A stretch of DNA of 64,000 bases from Rebecca billardiae RCC1528 (Eukaryota; Haptophyta): positions 434,001 to 498,000 of the forward strand of contig OZ251229.1 in assembly GCA_965240325.2 (NCBI GenBank), given 5' to 3'. Both the position numbers and the translations under genes were made by a program. Below are positions 42,894 through 55,860 of the stretch, piece after piece (positions within the stretch are counted from its first letter, which is position 1; every line of letters begins with the position of its first letter). The notes under the pieces are model-generated. The model saw nothing but the letters and a program-made list of their open reading frames with translations, ran no database searches and was not told where the DNA came from.

Positions 42894-45459
42894 TCACATG
42901 AGCTCGGCAGCGTTGCCGGTCGTCGCACTCGGCTGCTGCGCAGCCTTGCTGGTGCGCATGCGCATGCCCACCACGACGGCCGCAGCGAGGACGACTCCGA
43001 CAGCAGCCGCGCCGAGCACTTTTGCGTGCGCGGCGATCACCTTGGGCACGCGCGAGCGCGCCTCCGTCCCCAGCTTGCCCGGCATAGACGGCGGCGCGCT
43101 CGTGGCGCTGTCGCCGGCAAGCACGGTGAACACGCCCTTTGCCTCGGCGCCAAACTCTGCGGCCGTGAACACGACCTTGCCGCCGACGACGACATCGACC
43201 TTGCCATCGCCGTACCCGCAGCACATGCCGTCCGAGTAGGTGTCGTACCTGTGATGAGGGACCGGGGCGCCGGGGAGTGCACCTTCAGCGACCACGTCGT
43301 GGGGAGCGGGGGGAGGGGGGCGCGGCGCCGGGCGCCATTGGCATGCGAGCGCGCGCGCGCACATGATGAAGGTGAACTTGCCGGGCAGCAGCTCGGCGAC
43401 AGCGCTCCCGTCGCTCGCCGTGCCCTCGGCAACCACCACGTCGTCGTCGTCGACTGCACGCGCACCGCATCGAGGGTGAATCATGCCAAGCAGGGAAGCA
43501 AAGACGCGTGAGCTGTCGCGCATGACCGACGTCCCCGACCTTAGTTGTGCGCGCACTGGCGCTGGCGCGCGCACGGCCGGCGCGTGCGCGCACGAATCTC
43601 CCACGAGTTCTCGCTCGGGTACCGATCCGGCGTGATGTTGACCTGCACATCGACGGGCTTGGTCGGGTTGCCCGCGCGCACATCGAGCTCAGCAGTCTTC
43701 ACGCTGGCGAAGCTGGCACCCTCGAAGACCAGCTCGCCACCGACGTACACCTCGAACTTGCCGTGGCCGTGGCCGCAGCTGCGCGCGCGGGGGGGCGTGG
43801 AAGGCGGGCGCCCAGAAGGCTGTGCGCGTCAGGCACGGCCGCGCGCTCGGGCGCACTTCGCGGAGCGAGCTGCGCGCTGGTACTGCAAACGCACCACATG
43901 CCGTCGGCCCACGTGTCAAAGATGGTGAAGACGTACGTGCCCGGATCGACGCACGCCTCGCCGCCCTTGTCGCCAGTGCCGTGCATGATGAGCTGGCCGC
44001 CCTTCCCGGCGCCCTTGAAGTGCCACAAGTTCTCGTCGGGGTGGTCGTCCGGGGTCATCTTCACCTGCACATTCACGCAGTCGCCGCCGCCGCCGCCGCC
44101 GCCACCGCCACCGCCCGATGGCGGTGGCGGTGGGCTGGGCGAGTGCGGGCCGTGCGCCTGGCCATCCGGCACCTGCGCGAGCAGGTTGGGCACGTTGTTG
44201 CTGCCGATCGACGCGGTGATCTTGCCCTCCTGCGCAAGGTTGACGATCTGAGCTGCCACCTGCGTCGACGAGAGCGACGTGTCCTCCGCGCGGATCAGCG
44301 CGGCGATGCCCGCGACGTGCGGGGTCGCCATGCTCGTCCCGGAGATCGTGTTGGTCGCGTCCGCACCGCCAATCCACGCCGACTTGATGTAGCTGCCGGG
44401 GGCAAAGACGTCGACGCACGAGCCGAAGTTGGTGAACTCGGAGGCCTTGTCGTGGTCGGTGGTCGAGCCCACCGTCACCGCCTCCGGCGCCGATGCGGGC
44501 GAGTACGCGCACGCGTCCTCATAGTCGTTGCCAGCGGCCACAATCACGGCCACGTTGGCATCGTGCAGCGACTTGACGACCAGGTTCTCAGAGGCGGAGT
44601 AGCCGCCGCCGAGCGACATGGAGACGACCTTGGGCCGGCCGCCGTTCTCGTGGTTCATGGCCCACTCCATCCCGGCGATCACGTCCGAGCCCCAGCCCGA
44701 GCCCTGGCAGTCGAGCACGCGTATCGGGTGGATCGTCGACTTCTTGGCCACGCCGTACTGCGTGCCGCAGCACGAGCCAGCACAATGAGTGCCGTGGCCC
44801 TGGCAGTCGTCCCCGTCCGAGTCGCTGTCGACAAAGTCGTAGCCCTGTGCGACGCGCGGCGTGACCGCGCGAGTGCTGCGTCAGCGCAGCGCGCCGCACG
44901 CGTGGCTACGCCTCGCAGCCGCGCGCACCTCGCCGATCCGGCCGGCAAAGTCGTTGTGGTTGACGTTCACGCCAGTGTCAATCACGTACACGTCCACGCC
45001 CTCGCCGGTGTTGGGGTAGTCGAGCGTGTGGTCGAGCGGCAGGTCGGCCTGGTCGATGCGGTCCAGGCCCCACGGCGGGTGCTGCTGGTTGATCACCACC
45101 TTCTTGTCCTCCTCCACCGCGACGCCGAGCGAGCGGAAGTACTTGAGGCCCGTCGGCGTGAGGTCGACGGCCATGCCCTCGGCGAGGGTGTCGAATTGGT
45201 GCTTGATGGTCATGTTTCCGGCGGGGATGAACTTCTTCGTCTCCTCGACCATCTCGGCCACGCCACTCTTGCCCAGGCACGGCTTGCCGTTCGGACCGCG
45301 GTGCGAGCGCGACGCGACAATGTTCTTGAAGCCCGACGGGAGCCGCGTCGTGTCCGCCTCGAGCAGCGAGTCGAAGTCGATGATGAAACGCTCGGCGCTT
45401 GCACCCGCGAGGGCCGCAAGGGCGGCAAGCACCACCAGAGGCGCAGCTGGGCACCGCAT
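42894..45459 (-). CDS. Proteinase K-like subtilisin A, membrane-anchored, with DGMCC modules
   Basis: Serine protease of 703 residues; exons 45459-44929, 44844-43895, 43778-43594, 43453-43363, 43248-42894 (phases 0, 2, 1, 2). Signal peptide 'MRCPAAPLVVLAAL', an I9-type propeptide (about 23-110), then an S8 domain with the triad Asp161 ('YVIDTGVN'), His194 ('GHGTHCAG') and Ser348 ('GTSMATPHVAG'), and the oxyanion Asn in 'VAAGNDY'. A Pro/Gly linker follows, then three beta-type modules of the form 'V(Q/T)PDxxPxExxW...DGMCC.YG.G...V.GG'; in the middle one the exons join as 'DGMCCGHGHGKFEVYV'. Algal secreted proteins often carry this module; its ligand is unknown. A C-terminal span ('KVLGAAAVGVVLAAAVVVG') anchors the protein. 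First of four tandem copies. Confidence 0.85.
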
Positions 45460-45861
45460 CGGCGAAGACGCTGGTGATGTGGCCGGCGCCTCGGGGCCCT
45501 GCTCGCAACCGGCAACGACTCCGCCGACCAATTTTGTGGGCGCGGCCGCCCGGCGGCGGTGGCTAGGGATCTGGGCGGTTCATCGAATACTGGTAACAAG
45601 CTTCCGATACCCGCACGGCTCCAGCAGCTGCTGAATGGCTGATGACACATTGATGAACCCGCCCCTTGATGACACTCGGGACAGGCCTCCCGATGGGCGT
45701 GCACGGCTTGCGGTGCGCGCTCTACTGCGACGCTCAAACCCGGCTTGAATCACGCAGAGGACACGTATGCACACGCATCCCTCAGCCCAGGTGCCTTCGG
45801 ACCGCACCACAGGCGCGGGCGCGGCGCAGTGGGAGGGAGGACGCGGGAGGTGGGCAGCAGC
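45460..45861. promoter_or_regulatory. 5' region of subtilisin A, duplicated upstream of copy D
   Basis: From the ATG back for about 400 bases this stretch matches the region upstream of copy D (57205-57675), including 'ccgaccaattttgtgggcgc' at about 45535 and 57275, and 'ggttcatcgaatactggtaa'. The nearest part probably contains the promoter; the shared 'ccaattttgtggg' word is a candidate element. The far part is the 3' flank of copy B. Confidence 0.5.
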
Positions 45862-47060
45862 TCACATGAGCTCGGCACCGTTGCCGGTCGGCGCACTGGT
45901 CTGCTCTGCAGCCCTGTGAGCATTCATGCGCCTGTCGACTGCGACAGCAGCAGCGAGGATGACGCCAACAGCTGCGGCACCGAGCACGCGCGCGCGCGCC
46001 GCGATGACCTTGGGCACACGCGCGTGCGCCTCCGTCTTCATCCTGCCCGGCTTTCCAGGCTTGCCCGGCTTGCCCGGTGGCTTGCCCTTGTCATCGGCAG
46101 GCACGGTGAACACGCCCTTGGCCTCGGCGCCAAACTCCGAGGCTGTGAATACGACCTTGCCGCCGACGACGACATCGACCTTGCCATCGCCGTATCCGCA
46201 GCACATGCCGTCTGAGTATGTGTCATGCCTGCGCGGACGTCGCACGGGGGAGTGCTCCGTCAGCCACCACGTCCCGGGAGAGACAGGGGCGCGGCGCGCA
46301 CGCGTAGAGTGCCATCGGCATGCGAGCGAGCGCACACACATGATGAAGGTGAACTTGCCGGGCAGCAGCTCGGCGACAGCGTTCCCGTCGATCGCAGCGC
46401 CCTCTGCAACCACCTGGTCGTCGTCGTCGACTGTGCGCAACGCAGCAATGGGGAGCGATGCCATGCGGGGGCGCATCAAGTGTGAGCCCTTGTGCGCAGC
46501 CACCAGTGCCGGGCTCATCATCACGGGGGTGCGCTCGCGCGGCCGGCGCGTGCGCGCACGAATCTCCCACGAGTTCTCGCTCGGGTACCGATCCGGCGTG
46601 ATGTTGACCTGCACATCGACGGGCTTGGTCGGGTTGCCCGCCCGCACATCGAGCTCAGCAGTCTTCACGCTGGCGAAGCTGGCACCTTCGAAGACCAGCT
46701 TGCCACCTACGTACACCTCAAATTTGCCTTGGCCGTGATCGCAGCTGCACGCGCGCACGCGCGTGGACAGCGGGCATCGCGCGAGTGAAACGCGGCCGCG
46801 CACTCGGGCGCACGGCGCGGAGGGAGCTGCGCACGGATAATGCAAACGCACCACATGCCGTCGCCATACGAGTCGAAGATGGTGAAGACGTAGGCGCCCG
46901 GAGCGACGCACGCCTCGCCGCCCTTTTCGCCAGAGCCGTGCATGATGAGCTTGCCGGCACCAGTGGCCGTCTTCAAGTGCCACATGTTCTCGTCGGGGTA
47001 GTTGTCCGGGGTCAGCTTCACCTGCACCTTGACACAATGCGGATGCTTGCCACCACCGCC

Positions 47061-47091
<31 letters not shown>

Positions 47092-48638
47092 CCACCACCG
47101 CCGCCGCCACCCGATGGCGGTGGCGGCGTCACTGGCGGCGGCGTCGCTGCCGGGGGCGGCGCCGCGTGCTGCGGGGGTGGTGGGTTCTCCCAAGTGCCGC
47201 CACCACCGCCGCCACCACCGCTCGACGGTGGTGGCGGCGTCACTGGCGGCGGTGGGGCCCAGTCGTCATCACCGCCCCCCGGCGGCGGCGCGGTGGACGG
47301 TGGGGCGGGTGGGCTGGGCGAGTGCGGGCCGTGCGCCTGGCCATCCGGCACCTGCGCGAGCAGGTTGGGCACGTTGTTGCTGCCGATCGACGCGGTGATC
47401 TTGCCCTCCTGCGCAAGGTTGACGATCTGAGCTGCCACCTGCGTCGACGAGAGCGACGTGTCCTCCGCGCGGATCAGCGCGGCGATGCCCGCGACGTGCG
47501 GGGTCGCCATGCTCGTCCCGGAGATCGTGTTGGTCGCGTCCGCACCGCCAATCCATGCCGACTTGATGTAGCTGCCGGGGGCGAAGACGTCGACGCACGA
47601 GCCGAAGTTGGTGAACTCGGAGGCCTTGTCGTTGTCGGTGGTCGAGCCCACCGTCACCGCCTCCGGGGCCGACGCGGGCGAGTACCCGCACGCGTCCTCA
47701 TAGTCGTTGCCCGCTGCCACAATCACGGCCACGTTGGCGTCGTGCAGCGACTTGACGACCAGGTTCTCAGAGGCTGAGTAGCCGCCGCCGAGCGACATGG
47801 AGACGACCTTGGGCCGGCCGCCGTTCTCGTGGTTCATGGCCCACTCCATCCCGGCGATCACGTCCGAGCCCCAGCCCGAGCCCTGGCAGTCGAGCACGCG
47901 TATCGGGTGGATCGTCGACTTCTTGGCCACGCCGTACTGCGTGCCGCAGCACGAGCCAGCACAATGAGTGCCGTGGCCCTGGCAGTCGTCCCCGTCCGAG
48001 TCGCTGTCGACAAAGTCGTAGCCCTGTGCGACGCGCGGCGTGATCGCGCGAGTGCTGCGTCAGCGCAGCGCGCCGCACGCGTGGCTACGCCTCGCAGCCG
48101 CGCGCACCTCGCCGATCCGGCCGGCAAAGTCGTTGTGGTTGACGTTCACGCCAGTGTCAATCACGTACACGTCCACGCCCTCGCCGGTGTTCGGGTAGTC
48201 GAGCGTGTGGTCGAGCGGCAGGTCGGCCTGGTCGATGCGGTCCAGGCCCCACGGCGGGTGCTGCTGGTTGATCACCACCTTCTTGTCCTCCTCCACCGCG
48301 ACGCCGAGCGAGCGGAAGTACTTGAGGCCCGTCGGCGTGAGGTCGACGGCCATGCCCTCGGCGAGGGTGTCGAATTGGTGCTTGATGGTCATGTTTCCGG
48401 CGGGGATGAACTTCTTCGTCTCCTCGACCATCTCGGCCACGCCACTCTTGCCCAGGCACGGCTTGCCGTTCGGACCACGGTGCGAGCGCGACGCAACAAT
48501 GTTCTTGAAGCCCGACGGGAGCCGCGTCGTGTCCGCCTCGAGCAGCGAGTCGAAGTCGATGATGAAACGCTCGGCGCGCACGCCCGCGAGGGCCGCAAGG
48601 GCGGCAAGCACCGCCAGGGGCGCAGCTGGGCACCGCAT
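45862..48638 (-). CDS. Proteinase K-like subtilisin B, long Pro/Gly linker
   Basis: Paralogue of A, 781 residues; exons 48638-48108, 48023-46852, 46744-46560, 46430-46340, 46228-45862, with the same phases. Signal, propeptide and catalytic residues are identical in place to A. The difference is the linker after the protease domain (about 47040-47310), which expanded into alternating poly-Pro, poly-Gly and 'DDDWAPPPP'-like blocks, about 74 residues longer. The modules read 'DNYPDENMWHL', 'DGMCCDHGQGKFEVYV' and 'DGMCCGYGDGKVDVVV'. The C-terminal span is 'RVLGAAAVGVILAAAVAV'. The first intron is 84 bp as in all four copies. Confidence 0.85.
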
Positions 48639-50936
48639 CGGCGAAGACGCTGGCGCGCTCGAGGCGACGACTGCCGGCTGCCCGCCGGCGCGGGCAAGGT
48701 CGGCCGCCGGTCTACAGCGCGCGAACCATTTTCGTCATCGTCAGATTTGAGATTTCGTCGGTCGGAGGAACGCCACCACCACGGAGTCTGATCACCCGGA
48801 GCCCGTTATAAAGGGGAATTTATGATTATATATATATATATGCGACCACCGCGGTGGCGCGCGCGCGTCGACGCCAGACGGTGCGTCGAGCTTCCGCTCG
48901 GCGATGGAGTGATGGGCGGCTACGAGGGGGGGGGGACGACGGCGAGGAGCGCTGATCCTGGTGTTTGTCTCTGCTGCTCGATCTGCCGCTACAGCTTGCT
49001 GACTCTGACGCCTGCCCGTTGCATACCACGTCATTCATATATATATATATATATATATGGAGTTACATGGTATAGTTACAGTTTCGTCATATGGCGGTTA
49101 CGGCCATATGTATGTATGATGGGTGTTCTTAAGGTGTACACGGCGCGTGCCGTCGGGCCACGTGAGTGCTCTGGGCGGCCCAACCGGCGGGCATGCTAAG
49201 AATGGCGATGCCGAGCGAGCGCGAGGCTCGCCGTCGAGCGCTACCCGGCGCGACGTCGCACGAGCGGCTGATCTGACATCTGTCGAGCGGCGCTACTCGC
49301 GATGCTGGCCGTGTGGGCAGAAAAGGCTCGTCTGCCAGGGCGGCGGCCATCTGAAAGCTAGCCAACGGCTGCATCACGCGGGACGAAGGCTACGCGCGCG
49401 TCTAACGCCGCGCTGGCCACGCTTGCCACGCGCGCGGCCGGTACTGACTGCCTCTGAGGCTAGGCCGCAGGCAGCGACTCACAACAACGTGCACACATCT
49501 GACACCTCTGCGTGCCAAGCGATTGAGCACGAGCGGCGGCTCTGATTGGCGGCGCGTACGCCGGTGCTCCGGGCTCGCCAACGACAGCTGCCACAGCGGC
49601 GAGTTGTTCTCCGACTGGCGCGTGCGCTTCGCCCCCCCCGCGGTGGGCTGCCTGCTGCCGCGCGCGCGGCCGGTCCGCCCTGCCCCTCGGCGCGTGCGCC
49701 GAGGCTGAGAGACCGTTGCGCGCCGCGGCCGCGAGGCGCACCGTGGGCAGCAGCGGGCGCCGTGGCGGCGGGTGCCGCAGCAGGCGCGCTCGCAGGCGCA
49801 AGCTCGGGATTTGGCGGGAACGATTAGACTCTACAAGTCACGATTCGCTCCTCCGACGGCGGCGGCAGCTGCGGCTGGGGCATGCGGTGGTGCCGCGCGT
49901 GTGACCAGAATGGCTCAAAGCGCTTGCAGACGCGCGCGCCGCATCCGACGCACCCGCGCCTCGTGTTGCCCGGGCCGTGGCCGCCCGTGTGTGCAACCCC
50001 TTGTACCCGCGAGACCCGCGCGGCCGGTGCCCCGTCAACCTCGTGCGGCCGCCCGCACAGTAGGCGCGCGTACGATCTCCACAGTCAGTGTGCCGGAAGG
50101 GCTGCACGCTGATCAGTGGCAGCTTGTGGCCGCCCTTCTTCGGCACGAACCCGGGCACCGTGCCCTCGAGTCACCGCTACAGCGGCAGCGCCTCCGCCGC
50201 CACCTTGAGCCCGCGGATGCGCAGCTCGAAGCCGAACGACAGCTGGGGTTAGCTGCGCAGCCCGAGGCTGCTGCCGCCCTGGTTGCGCTCCGCGTTGCAC
50301 CAGGTGCGCGTACATGCCCGCGCCAGGGGCCTGGCTGTCGTCGCATTCCCCTGGCTGCCACATCTAGCAGGCGATGGCCCTGTGAGGCGCCGTTCTCGCC
50401 GTCCTCGCCCTCCGACCCCGACCTCGACCTGCAGCAGATATGGTTAAGGTTCGGCTCCTCCTCTGTCCTCTGAGCCATCATGCGAGGCGTCGTCGTGAGG
50501 GAGTAGCGCGCCGGCCACTGCTCGGGCTCTTGCCATCAGAGTTCCCGGCAATAAAGCGTCGATGCACTCGATGCCTCGCGCTCACGCTTGAGCGCCGGGC
50601 CCATCGCCGCAATTCCCCATACGTGTGGCCACGGATGTTGAAGAAGCCGATCGAACACGCGAGGGCAGCGCGTATCGCCATCGCCGGCCGGCCGACCAAC
50701 GACATGTAGTCCGGTAGTTCCCGCCCTTTCTAGTAATTCTGCGGCGTCCGCCCGGTGGTGAGTCGCAGCGGGTTACTGACCGTTTGGCTATTTGAGCTAT
50801 GGCGCGCGCCCGCATGCCGTCCGCGATTTTGAACTTTGGCTGGACTTCGGCGGCCGTCATCTACATCGGGCACGCATCTCTGCCGTGGCGGCAGTGACCC
50901 CCTGCCGCTTGCGTTGAATCAGGTCTGCACCAGAGC
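48639..50936. other. 2.3-kb spacer between subtilisins B and C
   Basis: Separates the A/B pair from the C/D pair. It holds short TA tracts (about 48825-48841 and 49038-49058), moderately AT-rich DNA to about 49130, then GC-rich DNA with no convincing gene. A decayed coding fragment is described at 50091. The last 100 bases resemble the 3' flank of copy D ('gcgttgaatc(a/c)ggtctgcacc'). Confidence 0.5.
50091..50310 (-). pseudogene. Decayed coding fragment of unknown family
   Basis: In one minus-strand frame the translation looks protein-like over about 70 codons: 'WCNAERNQGGSSLGLRS', stop, 'PQLSFGFELRIRGLKVAAEA', two stops, then 'GTVPGFVPKKGGHKLPLISV'. Three stop codons break the frame, and no start or splice pattern removes them. 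Composition differs from the Arg-rich shadow frames, which suggests a gene relic. The parent family is not recognised. Confidence 0.35.
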
Positions 50937-53890
50937 TCACATGAGCTCAGCAGCATTGCTCACCTTCGTATTGGTCTCCTGCGTAGCCTTGCGTGCGCGC
51001 AAACGCACGGTGACGGCGACAGCCGCAGCGAGGACGGCGCCAACGGCGGCGACGCCGAGCATGCTCTCGTGCGCGGCGATGACCTTGGGCAAGCGAGCCG
51101 GCCTCTCCGTCTCAAGGCTGCTGAGCGTAGACGGCAGCTTGCCCTGGGCACTGCCGCTGGCGCCGACGGTGAACACGCCCTTGGCCTCGGCGCCAAACTC
51201 CGAGGCTGTGAACACGACCTTGCCGCCGACGACGACATCGACCTTGCCATCGCCGTACGCGCAGCACATGCCGTCTGAGTATGCGTCATGCCTGCGCGGA
51301 AGTCGCGCGGGGGGAGTGCACTGTCAACAACCACGTCGCGGGCGGCGAGGGGGTGCTGCGCCTGGCGCCGTCGGCATGCGAGTGAGCGCGCGCACATGAT
51401 GAAGGTGAATTTGCCGGGCAGCAGCTCGGCGACAGCGTTCCCGTCGGCCGCTGCGCCCTCTGCAACCACCTCGTCATCCTCGTCGACTGCGGTCGAAGCC
51501 CAGTGATGACAAGTGATGCCACGCGGGGGCGCATCACGTGTGAGCCCTTGTGCGCTGCCAGGAGTGCAGGGCTCATCATCACCGGGGGGCGCTCGCGCGG
51601 CCGGCGCGTGCGCGCACGAATCTCCCAAGAGTTCTCGCTCGGGTACCGATCCGGCGTGATGTTGATCTGCACGTTGACTGGCGTGGTCGGGTTGCCCGCC
51701 CGCACGTCGAGCTCGGCCGTCTTCACGCTGGCGAAGCTACCACCTTCAAAGACCAGGTCACTGGCAACGTACACCTCAAACTTGCCAGTGCCGTGGTCGC
51801 AGCTGCGCGCGCGCACACGGGCGTGGACGGCGGGCACGGCGCGAGTGAAATGCTGCCATGCACTCGCGCGCACGGCGCGGAGCAAGCTGCGCGTGCGGTA
51901 CCGTGCGCGCACCACATGCCATCGCCATACGTGTCAAAGATGGTGAACACGTACGTGCCAGGATCGATGCATGCCTCGCCGCCCTTGTCGCCAGTGCCGT
52001 GCATGATGAGCTGGCCGCCCTTCTTGGCGCCCTTGAAGTGCCACATGTTCTCGTCGGGGTGGTTGTCCGGGGTCATCTTCACCTGCACATTCACGCACTC
52101 CGCCTTGACCTCGATCTCGGCCGTCTCGACGCTGGCGAAGCTGGCACCGTCGGCAACGAGCTCACCGGCGACATACACCTCGTACTTGCCAATGCCGTGG
52201 TCGCAGCTGTGGACACGCGCGGGCGGACAGCAGGCACGGAGGCGGCCGTGCCAGTGAGGCAGGGCCGTTCGCTCGGGCGCAAGATGAGAAAGAGGGCGCT
52301 CGCACCAGGCGCACACCACATGCCGTCGCCATACGAGTCGAGGACGGTGAAAGTGTACGTGCCCGGATCGACGCACGCCTCACCGCCCTCGTCACCGGTG
52401 CCTTCCATGATGAGATCGCAGCCCTTCTTGGCCTGCTTCAAATTCCACATGTTCTCGTTGGGGTGGTTGTCGGGGGTCATCTTCACCTGCACGTTCACGC
52501 ACGCCGGCCCACCGCCGCCGCCGCCGCCGCCACCGCCGCCACCACCCGATGGCGGTGGGGGTGGGCTGGGCGAGTGCGGGCCGTGCGCCTGGCCATCCGG
52601 CACCTGCGCGAGCAGGTTGGGCACGTTGTTGCTGCCGATCGACGCTGTGATCTTGCCCTCCTCTGAGAGATTGACGATGCGCGATGCCACCTGCGACGAC
52701 GAGAGCGACGCGTCTTTCGCGCGGATCAGCGCGGCGATGCCCGCGACGTGCGGGGTCGCCATGCTCGTCCCTGAGATCGTGTTGATCGCGTCCGCACCGC
52801 CAATCCATGCCGACTTGATGTAGCTGCCGGGGGCAAAGACGTCGACGCACGAGCCGAAGTTGGTGAACTCGGAGGCCTTGTCGTTGTCGGTGGTCGAGCC
52901 CACCGTCACCGCCTCCGGCGCCGACGCGGGCGAGTACCCGCACGCGTCCTGATAGTCGTTGCCCGCGGCCACAATCACTACCACGTTGGCATCGTGCAGC
53001 GACTTGACGACCAGGTTCTGAGAGGCTGAGTAGCCGCCGCCGAGCGACATGGTGACGATCTTGGGCCGGCCGCCGTTCTCGTGGTTCATGGCCCACTCCA
53101 TCCCGGCGATCGAGTCCGATTTCCAGCCAGAGCCTTCGCAGCTGAGCACCCGTATCGGGTGGATCGTCGACTTCTTGGCCACGCCGTACTGCATGCCGCA
53201 GCACGAGCCAGCACAATGAGTGCCATGGCCGTTGCAGTCGTCCCCGTCCAAGTCACCGTCGACAAAGTCGTAGCCCTGTGCGACGCGCGACGTGATCGCG
53301 CCAGTACCACATCAGTGCAGCGCGCCGCACGCGTGGCTACGCCTCGCAGCCGCGCGCACCTCGCCGATCCGGCCGGCAAAGTCGTTGTGGTTGACGTTCA
53401 CGCCAGTGTCAATCACGTACACGTCCACGCCCTCGCCAGTGTTGGGGTAGTCGAGCGTGTGGTCGAGCGGCAGGTCGGCCTGGTCGATGCGGTCCAGGCC
53501 CCACGGCGGGTGCTGCTGGTTGATCTCCACCTTCGTGTCCTCCTCCATAGCAACACCGAGCGAGCGGAAGTACTTGAGGCCCGTCGGCGTGAGGTCGACG
53601 GCCATGCCCTCGGCGAGGGTGTCGAATTGGTGCTTGATGGTCATGTTTCCGGCGGGGATGAACTTCTTCGTCTCCTCGACCATCTCGGCCACGCCACTCT
53701 TGCCCAGGCACGGCTTGCCGTTCGGACCGCGGTGCGAGCGCGACGCGGCAATGTTCTTGAAGCCCGACGGGAGCCGCGTCGTGTCCGCCTCGAGCAGCGA
53801 GTCGAAGTCGATGATGAAACGCTCGGCGCTTGCACCCGCGAGGGCCGCAAGGGCGGCAAGCACCGCCAGGGGCGCAGCTGGGCACCGCAT
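50937..53890 (-). CDS. Proteinase K-like subtilisin C, with an extra module
   Basis: Paralogue of 804 residues; exons 53890-53360, 53275-52317, 52206-51913, 51802-51618, 51486-51396, 51291-50937. Signal, I9 propeptide and triad are as in A ('VIDTGVN', 'GHGTHCAG', 'GTSMATPH'). It differs by an added 294-bp exon that holds the end of one module ('GIGKYEVYVAGELVADG') and the start of the next ('DNHPDENMWHFKG', 'DTYGDGMW'), so it has four modules instead of three. Both added boundaries are phase 2 at the same Gly-Met-Cys position, so the frame is kept. The C-terminal span is 'LGVAAVGAVLAAAVAV'. The sequence 'FVDGDLDGDDCNGHG' replaces the Ser/Asp run of A near the active-site His. Confidence 0.85.
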
Positions 53891-54250
53891 CGGCGACGAC
53901 GCTGGCGCGCTCGAGGCGACGACTGCCGGCTGCCCGCGGGCAAGGTCGTCGCCTCGGCGGCCGGTCGTGACCGGCCCTGGCGCGGCCGGGTACGGATCGG
54001 CCGGCGGGCTCAGCATCCGCCGCCCTATTCTGCTGACGAAGTATTGATGGCGCGGGCTTTTTACAGTCGTTATAGTCGTTTCGATCATCTGCGTCAGTGG
54101 CACTCGTGAACAGTCGGCATGCCGTCCGCGACTTTGCAGCCGGACTCTGGTGGCCGCCGTCGGGCACGATCCTCTGCGGTGGCAGCGGTGGCCCCTTGTC
54201 GCTTGCGTTGAATCCGGTCTGCACCAGAGCGGAAAGGTAGGGCCAGCAAC
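53891..54250. other. Spacer between subtilisins C and D
   Basis: About 360 bases with the 5' region of C and the 3' flank of D. The part near 54150-54240 matches the 3' flank of C. The C-side promoter does not share the 'ccaattttgtggg' word seen upstream of A and D. Confidence 0.45.
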
Positions 54251-55823
54251 TCACATGAGCTCGGCAGCGTTGCTCACCTTCGTATTGGTCTCCTGCGTAG
54301 CCTTGCGTGCGCGCAAACGCACGGTGACGGCGACAGCCGCAGCGAGGACGGCACCGACGGCGGCGACGCCGAGCATGCTCGCGTGCGCAGCGATGACCTT
54401 GGGCAAGTGAGCCGGCCTCTCCGTCTCAAGGCTGCTGAGCGTAGACGGCAGCTTGCCCTGGGCACTGCCGCTGGCGCCGACGGTGAACACGCCCTTGGCC
54501 TCGGCGCCAAACTCTGCGGCCGTGAACACGACCTTGCCGCCGACGACGACATCGACCTTGCCATCGCCGTACGCGCAGCACATGCCGTCTGAGTACGAGT
54601 CATGCCTGCGCGGAAGTCGCGCGGGGGGAGTGCACTGTCAGCAACCACGTCGCGGGCGGCAAGGGGGTGCTGCGCAGGGCGCCGTCGGCATGCAAGTGCG
54701 CGCGCACACATGATGAAGGTGAATTTGCCGGGCAGCAGCTCGGCTACAGCGTTCCCGTCGGCCGCGGCGCCCTCGGCAACCACCTCGTCATCCTCGTCGA
54801 CTGCGGGCGAAGCGCAGTGATGACGAGTGATGCCACGCGGGAGCGCATCACGTGTGAGCCCTTGTGCGCAGCCACGAGTGCAGGGCTCATCATCACCGGG
54901 GGGGGCTCGCGCAGCCGGCGCGTGCGCGCACGAATCTCCCAAAAGTTCTCGCTCGGGTACCGATCCGGCGTGATGTTGATCTGCACGTCGACTGGCGTGG
55001 TCGGGTTGCCCGCCCGCACGTCGAGCTCGGCCGTCTTCACGCTGGCGAAGCTACCACCTTCAAAGACCAGGTCACTGGCAACGTACACCTCAAACTTGCC
55101 AGCGCCGTGGTCGCAGCTGCGCGCGCGCACACGGGCGTGGACGGCGGGCACGGCGCGAGTGAAATGCTGCCATGAGCTCGCGCGCACGGCGCGGAGCAAG
55201 CTGCGCGTGCGGTACCGTGCGCGCACCACATGCCATCGCCGTACGTGTCAAAGATGGTGAAGACGTACGTGCCCGGATCGATGCACGCCTCACCTCCCTT
55301 GTCGCCAGTGCCGTGCATGATGAGCTGGCCGCCCTTCTTGGCGCCCTTGAAGTGCCACATGTTCTCGTCGGGGTGGTTGTCCGGGGTCATCTTCACCTGC
55401 ACATTCACGCACTCCGCCTTGACCTCGATCTCGGCCGTCTCGACGCTGGCGAAGCTGGCACCGTCGGCAACGAGCTCACCGGCGACATACACCTCGTACT
55501 TGCCAATGCCATAGTCGCAGCTGTGGACACGCGCGCGCGGACAACAGGCACGGAGGCGGCAGTGCCAGTGAGGCAGGGCCGTTCGCTCGGGTGCAAGATG
55601 AGAAAGAGGGCGCTCGCACCAGGCGCACACCACATGCCGTCGCCATACGAGTCGAGGACGGTGAAAATGTACGTGCCCGGATCGACGCAAGCCTCGCCGC
55701 CCTTGTCGCCGGCGCCTTCCATGATGAGATCGCCGCCCTTCTTGGCCTGCTTCAAATTCCACATGTTCTCGTTGGGGTGGTTGTCGGGGGTCATCTTCAC
55801 CTGCACGTTCACGCACGCCGGCC

Positions 55824-55860
<37 letters not shown>

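Noticed and set aside
47817-48791. Plus-strand ORFs opposite all four subtilisins (e.g. 320 codons, Val/Arg-rich)
   Set aside because: The same shadow appears at the same place in every copy; it follows from conservation of the minus-strand gene.
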